Shown: one piece after another, positions 41,358-49,643 of the stretch | How the letters are laid out: each line of letters starts with the position of its first letter | Position numbering within the stretch: position 1 is the first letter of the stretch | Virus record (IMG/VR): IMGVR_UViG_3300032092_000004 | Coordinates: 89,131 to 153,130 of that record | Direction: 5' to 3' (one strand) | Source of the DNA: a virus | Length of the DNA stretch: 64,000 nt | Program-made: the position numbers and the translations under genes | The notes under the pieces: generated by a model | Databases searched by the model: none | What the model was told of the DNA's origin: nothing | What the model saw: the letters and a program-made list of their open reading frames with translations, nothing else

Positions 41358-41677
41358 CAGATCAAGAAATACTTAAGTTCGGAGAGATTCAATATCTTAA
41401 AGGAAGATTGGATGAATTATATAAAGCGATCCCAACCATAACCAATATGGAAAGAAGACGAAAAATAGATCAACGAATTGAAAAATATATTACTAAATTG
41501 AAGAAAGTTGATGAGGTTGCATATAAATTATACGAGGTTCAATTAAACGCAACACACAGAGTTAAAGTTAAAGGAAAATTAGAAACTGAAAATTTACTAA
41601 AAGAAATTTTGGCAACTGAAAGTATTACAGATGAAATTCTGATTAAAAAAATCAAAGACAAAATTGAGACTTTATAA
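41354..41677 (+). CDS. Helical protein, 107 aa
   Basis: Not recognised. Long helices with heptad-like hydrophobics (DRRIEKYITK-like and EILIKKIKDKIETL). Overlaps the preceding gene by 4 bases and the next by 1. Likely a coiled-coil or scaffold-like cytoplasmic protein. Confidence 0.45.
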   Translation: MTDQEILKFGEIQYLKGRLDELYKAIPTITNMERRRKIDQRIEKYITKLKKVDEVAYKLYEVQLNATHRVKVKGKLETENLLKEILATESITDEILIKKIKDKIETL

Positions 41678-42051
41678 TGTCAAACAAACCTGATAATGTT
41701 TCCGACAACCCTGGTTTACTTCCTTATGGTAGTAATGTTGGGGCACCTGCAATTCAAGTAACAAATATTGAAAATTGGAAAGAACCAAGAGTTTTGAATG
41801 TTAACAAACAATTTGAAGATAAGTTCGAACAATTAAAAAAAGAATATCAAAAACTTATTGACGAATATAAATGGAATGACTTGGTCTATAAATCAAAATT
41901 TAGTTTTGAACCAGTGATCGGAAAAATTTATCACCTATATTATGCGAATGATGGAAAAATATTTCTATCTTTGATATCACCAAGTGAATGGAACCGAGAA
42001 CATATCGGTTCGTTCAAATATAACCACGATAATAAATGGATTAAGATATGA
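41677..42051 (+). CDS. Unknown protein, 124 aa
   Basis: Not recognised. Begins MSNKPDNVSDNPGLLPYGSN, then a helix (EDKFEQLKKEYQKLIDEYKW) and a beta-hairpin with VIGKIYHLYYANDGK. It overlaps the phosphoesterase start by 4 bases. Confidence 0.5.
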   Translation: MSNKPDNVSDNPGLLPYGSNVGAPAIQVTNIENWKEPRVLNVNKQFEDKFEQLKKEYQKLIDEYKWNDLVYKSKFSFEPVIGKIYHLYYANDGKIFLSLISPSEWNREHIGSFKYNHDNKWIKI

Positions 42052-42740
42052 TACTTACAATACTTTCTGATACACACAACAAACACAATCATGTCAAAGG
42101 TGACTTGAAAGGTGGTGATTTGTTATTACATGCTGGTGACATTTCCTCTATGGGTTATGAACACGAGATCGTACAATTTACTTCTTGGTTTAGTAGACTT
42201 GATGCGTACAAACACAAAGTATTCATTGCTGGTAACCACGATTGGGGTTTTCAAAATAATGTTGAGAAAGTTAAAGAGATAGTTGATTTTTATCCTACTA
42301 TGACTTATCTACAAGACCAACTACATACCATTCAAGATGATAATGGGACTGAAGTTAAAATTTGGGGTAGTCCTTGGCAACCTGAGTTCTACAATTGGGC
42401 ATTTAACTTACCACGAAATGGTGAAGAGTTAAAAGCTGTATGGGATATGATACCTGAAGATATTGATATCTTAATTACTCACGGTCCAGCTTGGGGTATT
42501 TTGGATGATGTTGAAGGTAACCGCAATGTTCATTTGGGTTGTGAATTACTTGCGGAGCGAATCAAACAAATCAAACCAAAGATCCATATCTGTGGACACA
42601 TCCACACTGGCTACGGACACTACTACGACGGACATACACACTACTTCAATGCTGCTATGTTGAATGAGCGATACCTATATTCACATTTACCTTGGCACAT
42701 TGATTGGAACCCAATAACAAATGAAATTAAATTTTTGTAA
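42048..42740 (+). CDS. Calcineurin-like metallophosphoesterase
   Basis: 230 residues with DTHNKH, AGDISS, GNHDWGF, THGPAW and GHIHTGYGH in the correct order for the five metal-binding blocks of the family. The cytoplasmic enzyme cleaves a phosphoester; the exact substrate is not predictable. Overlaps the next gene by 1 base, and it lies directly before RmlC-like. Distinct from the phosphoesterase at 13552 and the LpxH-like one at 55717. Confidence 0.85.
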   Translation: MILTILSDTHNKHNHVKGDLKGGDLLLHAGDISSMGYEHEIVQFTSWFSRLDAYKHKVFIAGNHDWGFQNNVEKVKEIVDFYPTMTYLQDQLHTIQDDNGTEVKIWGSPWQPEFYNWAFNLPRNGEELKAVWDMIPEDIDILITHGPAWGILDDVEGNRNVHLGCELLAERIKQIKPKIHICGHIHTGYGHYYDGHTHYFNAAMLNERYLYSHLPWHIDWNPITNEIKFL

Positions 42741-43237
42741 TGGAGAAAGCACATTTTATTGAGAACAGAGTTTTCAGAGACATACGAGGAACATTTAGCC
42801 CATTAGATCTTACTAAGTTAGATAAGAATTGGTTACAGAGTAATATTAGCGTAAACCCCCGTAAATACACACTTCGGGGGTTACATTTCCAAAAGAATGA
42901 ATATGCTCAAGCCAAACTAATTAAGGTCATTTCAGGAAAAATATTGGACTTCGTTATTGATATGAGAACTGTGTCTGAAGATTACAATAAAGTATTTTTC
43001 TTTGAAATGGATGAAGGTGATGAGGTGTATGTCCCAAGATACTTTGCTCACGGATTTATAACAACCGAGGAAGACTCGGTAGTTCAATATTTGGTTGATA
43101 ATGATTATAGTCCTGATAACGAAGGAGTTAAAGTTTGGACTGATTATCCTGAGATTGAAAGAAAAATAAAAGAGTTAGATCCATTCTTTGGAAAAGAACT
43201 TGTAATCATACATGATAAAGATTTAATTGAAAAATAA
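42740..43237 (+). CDS. rmlC: RmlC-like dTDP-sugar epimerase
   Basis: 165 residues in a cupin-like arrangement: FIENRVFRDIRGTFSPL, TLRGLHFQKNEYAQAKLI, KVISGKILDFVIDMR, YVPRYFAHGFITTEE. RmlC epimerises dTDP-4-keto-6-deoxyglucose, the product of RmlB. The catalytic His in the RGLHFQ segment and the HGF motif are present. Contains a strong hairpin in its coding sequence at 42851-42884. Linked in pathway to 26653. Confidence 0.82.
   Translation: MEKAHFIENRVFRDIRGTFSPLDLTKLDKNWLQSNISVNPRKYTLRGLHFQKNEYAQAKLIKVISGKILDFVIDMRTVSEDYNKVFFFEMDEGDEVYVPRYFAHGFITTEEDSVVQYLVDNDYSPDNEGVKVWTDYPEIERKIKELDPFFGKELVIIHDKDLIEK
42851..42884 (+). other. Strong hairpin inside rmlC coding region
   Basis: GTAA-A-CCCCCG pairs with CGGGGG-TTAC across a 13-base loop inside the gene, about 110 bases after its start. 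It has no T run beyond it, so it is not a clear terminator; it may be fortuitous or an RNA-processing or attenuation feature. Confidence 0.3.
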
Positions 43238-43248
43238 AAACTTGATGA

Positions 43249-43256
43249 TATTTATA
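43249..43256 (+). promoter_or_regulatory. TATTTATA late-promoter-like motif
   Basis: GATATTTATAATA, 14 bases before the ATG at 43271. Confidence 0.5.
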
Positions 43257-43270
43257 ATAAAAAATATATT

Positions 43271-43765
43271 ATGGATAAGTTTGATTTAAGTGAAAAATTG
43301 AAAGAAGAACTAAAGAAAAGAAATCTTTGGGAACAAGAGGACGATGAAGATGATCAAGAAGAAAATGATGATCAAGATAATGACTCTTCGTCAAGTAATA
43401 ATGAGGACTTCTGTGAAATGGTTTGTCAATTATTACACTCACAAACTCAAGTTCATATATTCCATTTAGGTACTAAATCATATTCTGAACACAAAGCTTT
43501 ACAAGGTTATTATGAAGGAATTGATGCACTTGTTGATGGTATCATCGAATCTTATCAAGGTAAATACGGTCTTTTAACAAACTACAAATCATACAAGAAT
43601 CAGTCTTATAAAAACAAAAACCAAGTATTGAAATACTTTACAGGTTTGTTGAATATGATTGAAGAAAAAAGAGATTGTTGTGATGATTCTTACATCCAAA
43701 ATCAAATTGATACAGTACAGGAGTTGGCTTACTCAACTATGTATAAGTTGAAATTCTTACAGTAA
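43271..43765 (+). CDS. DUF5856-like protein with possible capsid-targeting N-terminus
   Basis: 164 residues. N-terminal MDKFDLSEKLKEELKKRNLWE/Q has L-W-E at residues 19-21, fitting the cleavage rule, then a run of Asp/Glu/Gln (EDDEDDQEENDDQD). The C-terminal part has HSQTQVHIFHLGTKSYSEHKALQGYYEG and SYQGKYG, the DUF5856-type phage signature with His/Glu spacing like a small ferritin-like four-helix protein. Its 3' end overlaps the convergent gene by 9 bases. Confidence 0.65.
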   Translation: MDKFDLSEKLKEELKKRNLWEQEDDEDDQEENDDQDNDSSSSNNEDFCEMVCQLLHSQTQVHIFHLGTKSYSEHKALQGYYEGIDALVDGIIESYQGKYGLLTNYKSYKNQSYKNKNQVLKYFTGLLNMIEEKRDCCDDSYIQNQIDTVQELAYSTMYKLKFLQ

Positions 43766-44590
43766 TAATTTACCACCAAAGAATACAAAGTTATTATCAT
43801 TTAGTTCATCTATTTGATTATCTACATTCCAATCATATTTGATGTCTTCCATGCTGTAAGTTTCTCTAAAGTTCCTCTCTCTTAAGGAAGGTTGTTTGAG
43901 TACGACTGAATTATAATAACGCCCCTCAAAAGGAATGTCATCATCCATATCACCAAGTTTATTTATGGTATATACTTTATCGTAGAATTCATCATAACCC
44001 ATTACATCTGTTTCTACATTTCCACGACCATCGCAATTATTACAATCAAATTCTCCGTCGCCATCACAACTGTAACACATCTCATCACCTCTACCATCAC
44101 ATTCATTACAAATTTCATTACCACTTCCATCACATTCACCACAAGCATCGCCTTCATCATCCTCACCTGTACCATCACAAGCAGAACAATCTTCTTTACC
44201 ATCACCATCACATGACCTACAGATTACATTACCTTCACCATCACAATTATCACAAGCTTCTTTACCACTCCCATCACATGACGAACAATCCTCCTCTAAA
44301 TAACCGCTTTGTTCATATACAAAGAACTGATAACCTTTAAGATTTTCTAAAACATACTTTACTGATTTTGCAGCATCACCTGTTATGTGATAGTAATAGA
44401 TTGAAAAAAATAAGTACATTTCTTCAGATCCATTTAATTTGGAAAGATACAGACTTAAAAAATCATCTCCGTTGATTTCGTATTTAATATCTGAAACAGT
44501 ATTAAAAATTTTAGGATTAGAAGAATCTTCTAAAGACTTATGTATTTGTTTTGTAAATTTTACGAGTAAAGGAATTTTATTTGGATCCAT
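43757..44590 (-). CDS. Protein with eight DnaJ-type CxxCxGxG zinc motifs
   Basis: 277 residues. Eight CxxCxGxG motifs lie in about 90 residues (CSSCDGSG, CDNCDGEG, CRSCDGDG, CSACDGTG, CGECDGSG, CNECDGRG, CYSCDGDG, CNNCDGRG), twice the four of DnaJ, with Asp/Glu-rich linkers. They would bind about four zinc ions. The flanking N-terminus (about 100 residues) is unrecognised. It could be a zinc-dependent chaperone or binding scaffold. A TATTTATTT motif is about 18 bases upstream. Confidence 0.7.
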   Translation of the reverse strand: MDPNKIPLLVKFTKQIHKSLEDSSNPKIFNTVSDIKYEINGDDFLSLYLSKLNGSEEMYLFFSIYYYHITGDAAKSVKYVLENLKGYQFFVYEQSGYLEEDCSSCDGSGKEACDNCDGEGNVICRSCDGDGKEDCSACDGTGEDDEGDACGECDGSGNEICNECDGRGDEMCYSCDGDGEFDCNNCDGRGNVETDVMGYDEFYDKVYTINKLGDMDDDIPFEGRYYNSVVLKQPSLRERNFRETYSMEDIKYDWNVDNQIDELNDNNFVFFGGKLLL

Positions 44591-44607
44591 TATGAATTTC
44601 TTTTTTC

Positions 44608-44616
44608 AAATAAATA
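44608..44616 (-). promoter_or_regulatory. TATTTATTT motif upstream of zinc-motif protein
   Basis: Minus-strand AAACTATTTATTTG, about 18 bases before the start at 44590. Confidence 0.4.
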
Positions 44617-44665
44617 GTTTATTTTTAGTAATGATACAGAAAAAAAATTTCAATTAAACAATAGT

Positions 44666-45019
44666 ATGGCACATCCAATATTACATGCAAAGAGTTCAGC
44701 CAAAAAGTTTGGTGGAAAATGGGAAGATTACATTCACATTCATAACTGGTTAGATGAGACCAAAGGATGGTATGGGCATTCTTTACATAGAGCATTTAGA
44801 CATCATTCAGAAGGTATATTTGAACTTCAAGAGAAGTTTGGTCCTGAGTTTAAAAACAGTGATGGAAAAACAGTATACACTAGATATATTGGTGAACAAC
44901 ATGTTAAGGAAGATTGTGATGGTCATATTCCTTCTGCGTCTGAATGGATGAAGATATTGATGTCTGGTGAAAGACCAACATGGGCAACTCGAACAAAAAA
45001 GTTAGAGTTTGAAGATTAA
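44666..45019 (+). CDS. DUF6915-like protein, 117 aa
   Basis: MAHPILHAKSSAKKFGGKWEDYIHIHNWLDE, SLHRAFRHHSEGIFELQEKFG, YIGEQHVKEDCDGHIPSASEWM is a pattern I recognise as the DUF6915 family of small proteins, common in phages and bacteria. Several conserved His residues may bind a metal. Function unknown. Intergenic region upstream is A/T rich. Confidence 0.6.
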   Translation: MAHPILHAKSSAKKFGGKWEDYIHIHNWLDETKGWYGHSLHRAFRHHSEGIFELQEKFGPEFKNSDGKTVYTRYIGEQHVKEDCDGHIPSASEWMKILMSGERPTWATRTKKLEFED

Positions 45020-45022
45020 AAG

Positions 45023-45030
45023 TATTTATT
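45023..45030 (+). promoter_or_regulatory. TATTTATT late-promoter-like motif
   Basis: AGTATTTATTAGAAAAT, 12 bases before the ATG at 45043. Confidence 0.4.
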
Positions 45031-45042
45031 AGAAAATATCAT

Positions 45043-45774
45043 ATGGAACTTACAGAAAAACAAATACAAGATTTAAAAAAGTATTCAAAGTTATTGAATT
45101 CATTAAACATGGAGGATGGTGTGACTTGGTATTACCAATGCTATGACGGTGAATTTGAAAGTTTGTATGGTCCTGTACATGGCGGTAGAAATGTTAGTGA
45201 TGAATTATCATTTTTACCTGGATCAATTGAAGAGATTTTTGAAACTATCAGAGATAATTTTGACACAGGTAATTTTTATAATGATTACTATGATAATGAA
45301 AACGGTTCTTTAACTTTCACTATAAATGTTGAAAGAAATGAAATGGATGTGATGTATGATTACTACACAGTTAATACCGAAGAAAGTCATATTGAAAAAG
45401 ATTTTTCTTTTTTTTCTGACATGACACCAGGGTGGAGAGGAGATGATAGAGAAGCAAAAAAACTATCAGATCCTGCAATTGTTGAACAATTAAAATCTGT
45501 TTATGGTGAATCTTGTAGTTGTACTTATGATGGTAGCGGTGATAGTGGATGGATTAATGATGAGGTTAGATGCTCAAAAGGTAGATTAAAATTGAACGAA
45601 CAACTAGAGCGTATTTGTTATGACTTACTTGACTTATATTACGGAGGATGGGAAATAAATGAAGGATCCAACGGATCTATTGATTTAAATTTTGAAGATC
45701 AAACAGTAGAATTGAGTCACAATCAGAATGTAGAAGAAAACGTTGATGAACATTATATGACTTTAGAATTTTAA
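45043..45774 (+). CDS. Unknown acidic protein, 243 aa
   Basis: Begins MELTEKQIQDLKKYSKLLNS, which resembles the second type of targeting-like N-terminus (TExQ) although no (I/L)xE site is clear. The rest is acidic with WYYQCYDGEFESLYGP and several Asn-rich strands. Not recognised. It ends 2 bases before the packaged-nuclease candidate. Confidence 0.5.
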   Translation: MELTEKQIQDLKKYSKLLNSLNMEDGVTWYYQCYDGEFESLYGPVHGGRNVSDELSFLPGSIEEIFETIRDNFDTGNFYNDYYDNENGSLTFTINVERNEMDVMYDYYTVNTEESHIEKDFSFFSDMTPGWRGDDREAKKLSDPAIVEQLKSVYGESCSCTYDGSGDSGWINDEVRCSKGRLKLNEQLERICYDLLDLYYGGWEINEGSNGSIDLNFEDQTVELSHNQNVEENVDEHYMTLEF

Positions 45775-45776
45775 TA

Positions 45777-46625
45777 ATGGATAAATTAATTAGAGAAGAT
45801 ATTGAAAGAATAAAAAGTCTGATGCTTGAGTCGGAAGGTAAGAATGAGTACAATTTTTGTGATAGGTTTTCAGGTAACAAACAAAAAATGTATGTGTGTA
45901 GTAAAATTGGTTCATTAAAAGGACTTCTTTCAAAAAGTAACGGTCTTGATTTAAGAAATGTTATTGATAAAAAAATTAAAGATTTAGAAACAGAAATTCC
46001 TCAAGTTTTACAAGATAAATTTATTGATTGTGCGATTTTTTTGGAATCACTTGGAAAAATAACTGAGGAAGAAAAAAATAATTTTATAGAAAATAAAGTA
46101 AAAAATAACAAATTGGTTTACTTAAATGGTGAATGGCAACCAATAAATAAGTTGAACACAAATTATTTTGATTTGGCAGAATTATTAACTGAACTGATCT
46201 ATAAAAATAAAAACAATATTACATTCCAAGCAATTATCAAAGATCCTAAAACCACTTTAATGAGGATGAAATCAGAGTTAGAGAAAATGATTGAAGATTA
46301 TTTTGACGATCCTATGATGTTATTTGATTACACCAAAAACATCCAACGAACAACTCAACAGGGTGAAAGTGCCGAAAGAAGAGTTAAAGAATATTTACAA
46401 GACAAAGGATTCAAAGTTGAATATGAAGGTGGAAATGGTGATTTAATTGACATGGTATTTGGAACCGATCTTATTATGTCTCATCCTGATTTTGGAGTTA
46501 AAACAATCCAAGTTAAGGCGAATGAAAAGGCTTATGATCAAGATTACAAATATGTTGATTGGGTGATAATTGCAAACCCTTTCACTATTTATGATAATAA
46601 AACAAAAGAGAAAGTTCAATTATGA
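45777..46625 (+). CDS. Putative packaged PD-(D/E)XK nuclease
   Basis: 282 residues. N-terminus MDKLIREDIERIKSLMLE/SE is targeting-like with M-L-E (relaxed rule). The C-terminal part has E200 in QGESAERRVKEYLQDKGF, an Asp-rich segment NGDLIDMVFGTD, and a Q-V-K in TIQVKANEK, matching the E..D..(Q/E)xK order of restriction-endonuclease-like folds. The middle is helical. It may degrade host DNA after injection (inference). Overlaps the next gene by 4 bases. Confidence 0.6.
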   Translation: MDKLIREDIERIKSLMLESEGKNEYNFCDRFSGNKQKMYVCSKIGSLKGLLSKSNGLDLRNVIDKKIKDLETEIPQVLQDKFIDCAIFLESLGKITEEEKNNFIENKVKNNKLVYLNGEWQPINKLNTNYFDLAELLTELIYKNKNNITFQAIIKDPKTTLMRMKSELEKMIEDYFDDPMMLFDYTKNIQRTTQQGESAERRVKEYLQDKGFKVEYEGGNGDLIDMVFGTDLIMSHPDFGVKTIQVKANEKAYDQDYKYVDWVIIANPFTIYDNKTKEKVQL

Positions 46626-47218
46626 TGACAACAGGTCAAATATGGATTACGAGAAGATTGGATGATATAATCGGAACTGTTGAAGAAGCTGCTGGTGATA
46701 TTGACACTGCTGATTACCCAAATTTCCAATCTTGGATGATGGATGTATTTGATAGTGCGTTGAATAGATTACATGACGAAAGTTATCAATCAGAAAGTAA
46801 TTTTTTAGACAAATATAGTGGTATTTTATCTGCTATGGAAGACATGTTTAAAGATCAATTGGAGGATTTTTATTTATCAGAAAAAGATAATGATGTAATA
46901 AATGAAAGTTCAGAAATACCTATTAGATTACTCAGACGAGGAGTAGAATTAGAAAAGATTGGTGATATAGTAGAATACCAAACAGAGATCAACGATCCTT
47001 GTGATTTTGAGGATGAGGAAGACTATTCTGACTTTTGTATTTTACAGGGAATTCATTTTTATTACTGTGATGAAGGATATTGTGATGAAGATGAAGATAC
47101 TGAAGATTATGAAGGACCATCACCAGCAATGGTAGAAGTAAGAGATGAGGTTGAACAATATATATATGATAAATACTATGACTATTTAGTTGGTCTTTAT
47201 AATGACTCAAATTGTTAA
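46622..47218 (+). CDS. Unknown acidic protein, 198 aa
   Basis: Not recognised. Two helical regions and a highly acidic, Cys-containing tail (CDFEDEEDYSDFC, YCDEGYCDEDED). It overlaps the nuclease candidate upstream by 4 bases, so it could be its inhibitor (acidic immunity-like partner), a hypothesis only. Confidence 0.5.
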   Translation: MMTTGQIWITRRLDDIIGTVEEAAGDIDTADYPNFQSWMMDVFDSALNRLHDESYQSESNFLDKYSGILSAMEDMFKDQLEDFYLSEKDNDVINESSEIPIRLLRRGVELEKIGDIVEYQTEINDPCDFEDEEDYSDFCILQGIHFYYCDEGYCDEDEDTEDYEGPSPAMVEVRDEVEQYIYDKYYDYLVGLYNDSNC

Positions 47219-47220
47219 TA

Positions 47221-47529
47221 ATGAAAATACTAATATCAGAAAAACAAGCCGATAGAATATTCAACGACAAAATTGAATGTGAAAAGTGTGAACACTCGTG
47301 GAAAAAAGAAAAAAATGGTCCACAACCTTTTCTTTGCCACGATTGTGGGTGGGACCAAAAGAAACAAAAGTACGATAAAGAAAACCTATTCAAGTTTTGG
47401 AAAAATAAATTATCCAAAGAACCAATTGACGAAAAATGGTCTGAAAAGTATAAAAGGTCAATAAATTGTAATAATCCAAAAGGGTTTAGCCAGAAGGCTC
47501 ATTGTCAGGGTAGGAAAAAAAGAGATTGA
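47221..47529 (+). CDS. Zinc-ribbon protein with targeting-like N-terminus, 102 aa
   Basis: Starts MKILISEKQADRIFND (type with ISEKQ). A Cys4 zinc ribbon follows: IECEKCEHSW, then FLCHDCGWDQK. The C-terminus NCNNPKGFSQKAHCQGRKK is a Cys/Gly/Lys-rich motif I associate with several large-phage proteins. The longer in-frame reading from 47212 is rejected because the preceding gene ends 2 bases before this ATG. Function unknown; may be packaged. Confidence 0.55.
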   Translation: MKILISEKQADRIFNDKIECEKCEHSWKKEKNGPQPFLCHDCGWDQKKQKYDKENLFKFWKNKLSKEPIDEKWSEKYKRSINCNNPKGFSQKAHCQGRKKRD

Positions 47530-47532
47530 TTT

Positions 47533-48411
47533 ATGAATATTGCCGTCTGTGTACATTTATATCATACCGATATGTGGGATGAGATTGAAAATTATTTAAA
47601 TAATTTAGTTTTACCATATAAATTATATGTTAATTTACCTTACGAAACCGATGGAAACAGACTTTTAGATTTTCAATGGGATACTTATGTGAATTACTAT
47701 CAAGACCTGAAAAAGGCAGGTAAAAACAATCACGAAATGGCTTATAGTCATTTTATTAAATATGGATTTAAAGAGCAAAGATTTTATAGAAAAGATCATT
47801 TAGACGTTTACGAAAAAATAAAAAATTTTAAAGAAGATAGTGAAATTTTTTTATCACCAAACCGAGGAGTTGATTGCGGTGGATTTTTATATACCTATAA
47901 AAAAATTGAGGGTGATACTGATTTAATACTCAAAATACATACAAAAAAAGGTTTAGGGTCTGAAACAGTCCCATCATTAGAATTAGAAAAAAAAGGTAGT
48001 AATTTTGCAATCAATCACGGTAGGGATTGGTTTCATGGGTTAATGGGCGGGGTTTTATCTAATAGCACTCAGGTGAATAATATTATTAACAACTTCAAAC
48101 AAGATAAGACTACTGGAATGGTAGGTTTCAGAAGACACAACAATTTTGGATTAAACTATGATGAAACATTAAAAATATTATCCAAACTTAATCTAAAAAA
48201 AATACACGAAAATTCTGATTTTGTTGGCGGAACTATTTTTTGGGTAAGAAATGAAATTTTAAAAAAATATTTATCTAATGATGTTATTGATGAGATACTG
48301 GAGTCGATGCCATACGGGTATGTTAGAGAACCATCTGTGAATCACGCTATGGAAAGAGTTTTTGGTATATTAGTTTATTTTGAAAATAAAAATATTAAAA
48401 TTATTAAATGA
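47533..48411 (+). CDS. RgpF/rhamnan-synthesis-like glycosyltransferase
   Basis: 292 residues. NRGVDCGGFLYTYKK, ILKIHTKKGLG, DWFHGLMGGVL and FVGGTIFWVRNEILKKY match the rhamnan synthesis protein F (RgpF-like) family, which extends polyrhamnose chains. Residues about 60-90 contain an inserted YVNYYQDLKKAGKNNHEM-like segment similar to short surface-protein repeats. It heads an operon of five sugar-transfer genes. Confidence 0.7.
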   Translation: MNIAVCVHLYHTDMWDEIENYLNNLVLPYKLYVNLPYETDGNRLLDFQWDTYVNYYQDLKKAGKNNHEMAYSHFIKYGFKEQRFYRKDHLDVYEKIKNFKEDSEIFLSPNRGVDCGGFLYTYKKIEGDTDLILKIHTKKGLGSETVPSLELEKKGSNFAINHGRDWFHGLMGGVLSNSTQVNNIINNFKQDKTTGMVGFRRHNNFGLNYDETLKILSKLNLKKIHENSDFVGGTIFWVRNEILKKYLSNDVIDEILESMPYGYVREPSVNHAMERVFGILVYFENKNIKIIK

Positions 48412-49019
48412 AACACGTTATAGTAACAAGGTGTAAATTTGGTAAAGACGAAGATTTTCAAAAATATTTTGAGGTAATGAAAAAAACTTATATACCCTCA
48501 ATTAATTCGCAAACAAATAAAAATTTTTCAATTGCATTAATTGTTAACCCAAGACATTACGATTTAATTAGAAATGAAATTAATACGGATATTGAAATAA
48601 TCCCATTATCTGACATTAAAGGGGATTATAAAGAATACGTTTTGAATAACACAATAACTATCCAAACGAGACACGATTGTGATGATGTTATGGTACCAAA
48701 CTATATCGAACACATTCATAACCTTTATAATCAAAATAAAAACAACTTTGATGATTTTATTTTGAATTTTCACCCAACTAAATTAGTTGTCGACACAGGT
48801 AAAGAATATACTCATGGTAGAGATTATAGTAAGGTATGTTCAATGTTTAGTACTTTAATACAAAAGAATGTTAAACATGGAATTATGGATTGTGTTCACG
48901 ATCATTTAAGAGGATTCACAAAAAATATTATATATATCCCAAGAGGATATGTCAAATTAGGAATTCACGGTAACAATACCTTATCTAAATTAACCCCTAA
49001 TGATATACCACTAAATTAA
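48408..49019 (+). CDS. Putative rhamnosyltransferase-like protein
   Basis: 203 residues. RCKFGKDEDFQKYFEVMKKTY, QTRHDCDDVMVPNYIEHIHN and PRGYVKLGIHGNN fit the small putative rhamnosyl-transferase family that I know from polysaccharide loci. The DCDD segment would bind the metal and nucleotide-sugar. Overlaps RgpF-like by 4 bases. Confidence 0.6.
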   Translation: MKHVIVTRCKFGKDEDFQKYFEVMKKTYIPSINSQTNKNFSIALIVNPRHYDLIRNEINTDIEIIPLSDIKGDYKEYVLNNTITIQTRHDCDDVMVPNYIEHIHNLYNQNKNNFDDFILNFHPTKLVVDTGKEYTHGRDYSKVCSMFSTLIQKNVKHGIMDCVHDHLRGFTKNIIYIPRGYVKLGIHGNNTLSKLTPNDIPLN

Positions 49020-49020
49020 T

Positions 49021-49641
49021 ATGAAATTCACCTACGCATATATAACATACAAGAAGGATGTTTTTGATCAATATTTAGGACCTTGTTTAAATAAAATTAA
49101 AGACAGGGTTGATATAATAACAAAATCAAATATTAAACCATCAAAATTTCATAATGAAGTTATTAAAGAATCCAAAAACAGATACATAATATTCTCCCAC
49201 GAAGATGTTACATTCTCAGATGAGATGATAGATCAAATTCAAAAAACAGTAGATCAACTTCCTAATTTTGGTGTGTTGTGTGTTGTGGGAAAAAACGGTG
49301 ATAATAAAAATATTGGAGCATTGGCCTCTAATATATATGATTTAAAATTTTGTGATCCTTGCTTTTTTGTTATTGATAAAGAAAACGAATTAAGATTTGA
49401 TGAAGTCACATTTGATGAATTTCATTTTGGCGTTGAAGATTATTGCATTGGAAGTCAGGAACTACATAATAGAGGAACTTATAGTCTATTGGTTAATTGG
49501 GGAAAAGAAGATGGTCCTTTTTATTTTAAACACCACAGTTATACCTGTAAAACAGTTAGATATCAGTGGGGTAATTATGCTGAGTACAAAAAAAGATTAA
49601 AACAAAAATGGGGCCACTTGACAAATATTAAAAATTTTTAA
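49021..49641 (+). CDS. Glycosyltransferase-like protein
   Basis: 206 residues. IIFSHEDVTFSDEM and the pattern of a GT-A fold with a short C-terminal part (HHSYTCKTVRYQWGNY). Probably a sugar transferase but the family is not certain. It is 1 base after the upstream gene. Confidence 0.5.
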   Translation: MKFTYAYITYKKDVFDQYLGPCLNKIKDRVDIITKSNIKPSKFHNEVIKESKNRYIIFSHEDVTFSDEMIDQIQKTVDQLPNFGVLCVVGKNGDNKNIGALASNIYDLKFCDPCFFVIDKENELRFDEVTFDEFHFGVEDYCIGSQELHNRGTYSLLVNWGKEDGPFYFKHHSYTCKTVRYQWGNYAEYKKRLKQKWGHLTNIKNF

Positions 49642-49643
49642 TA

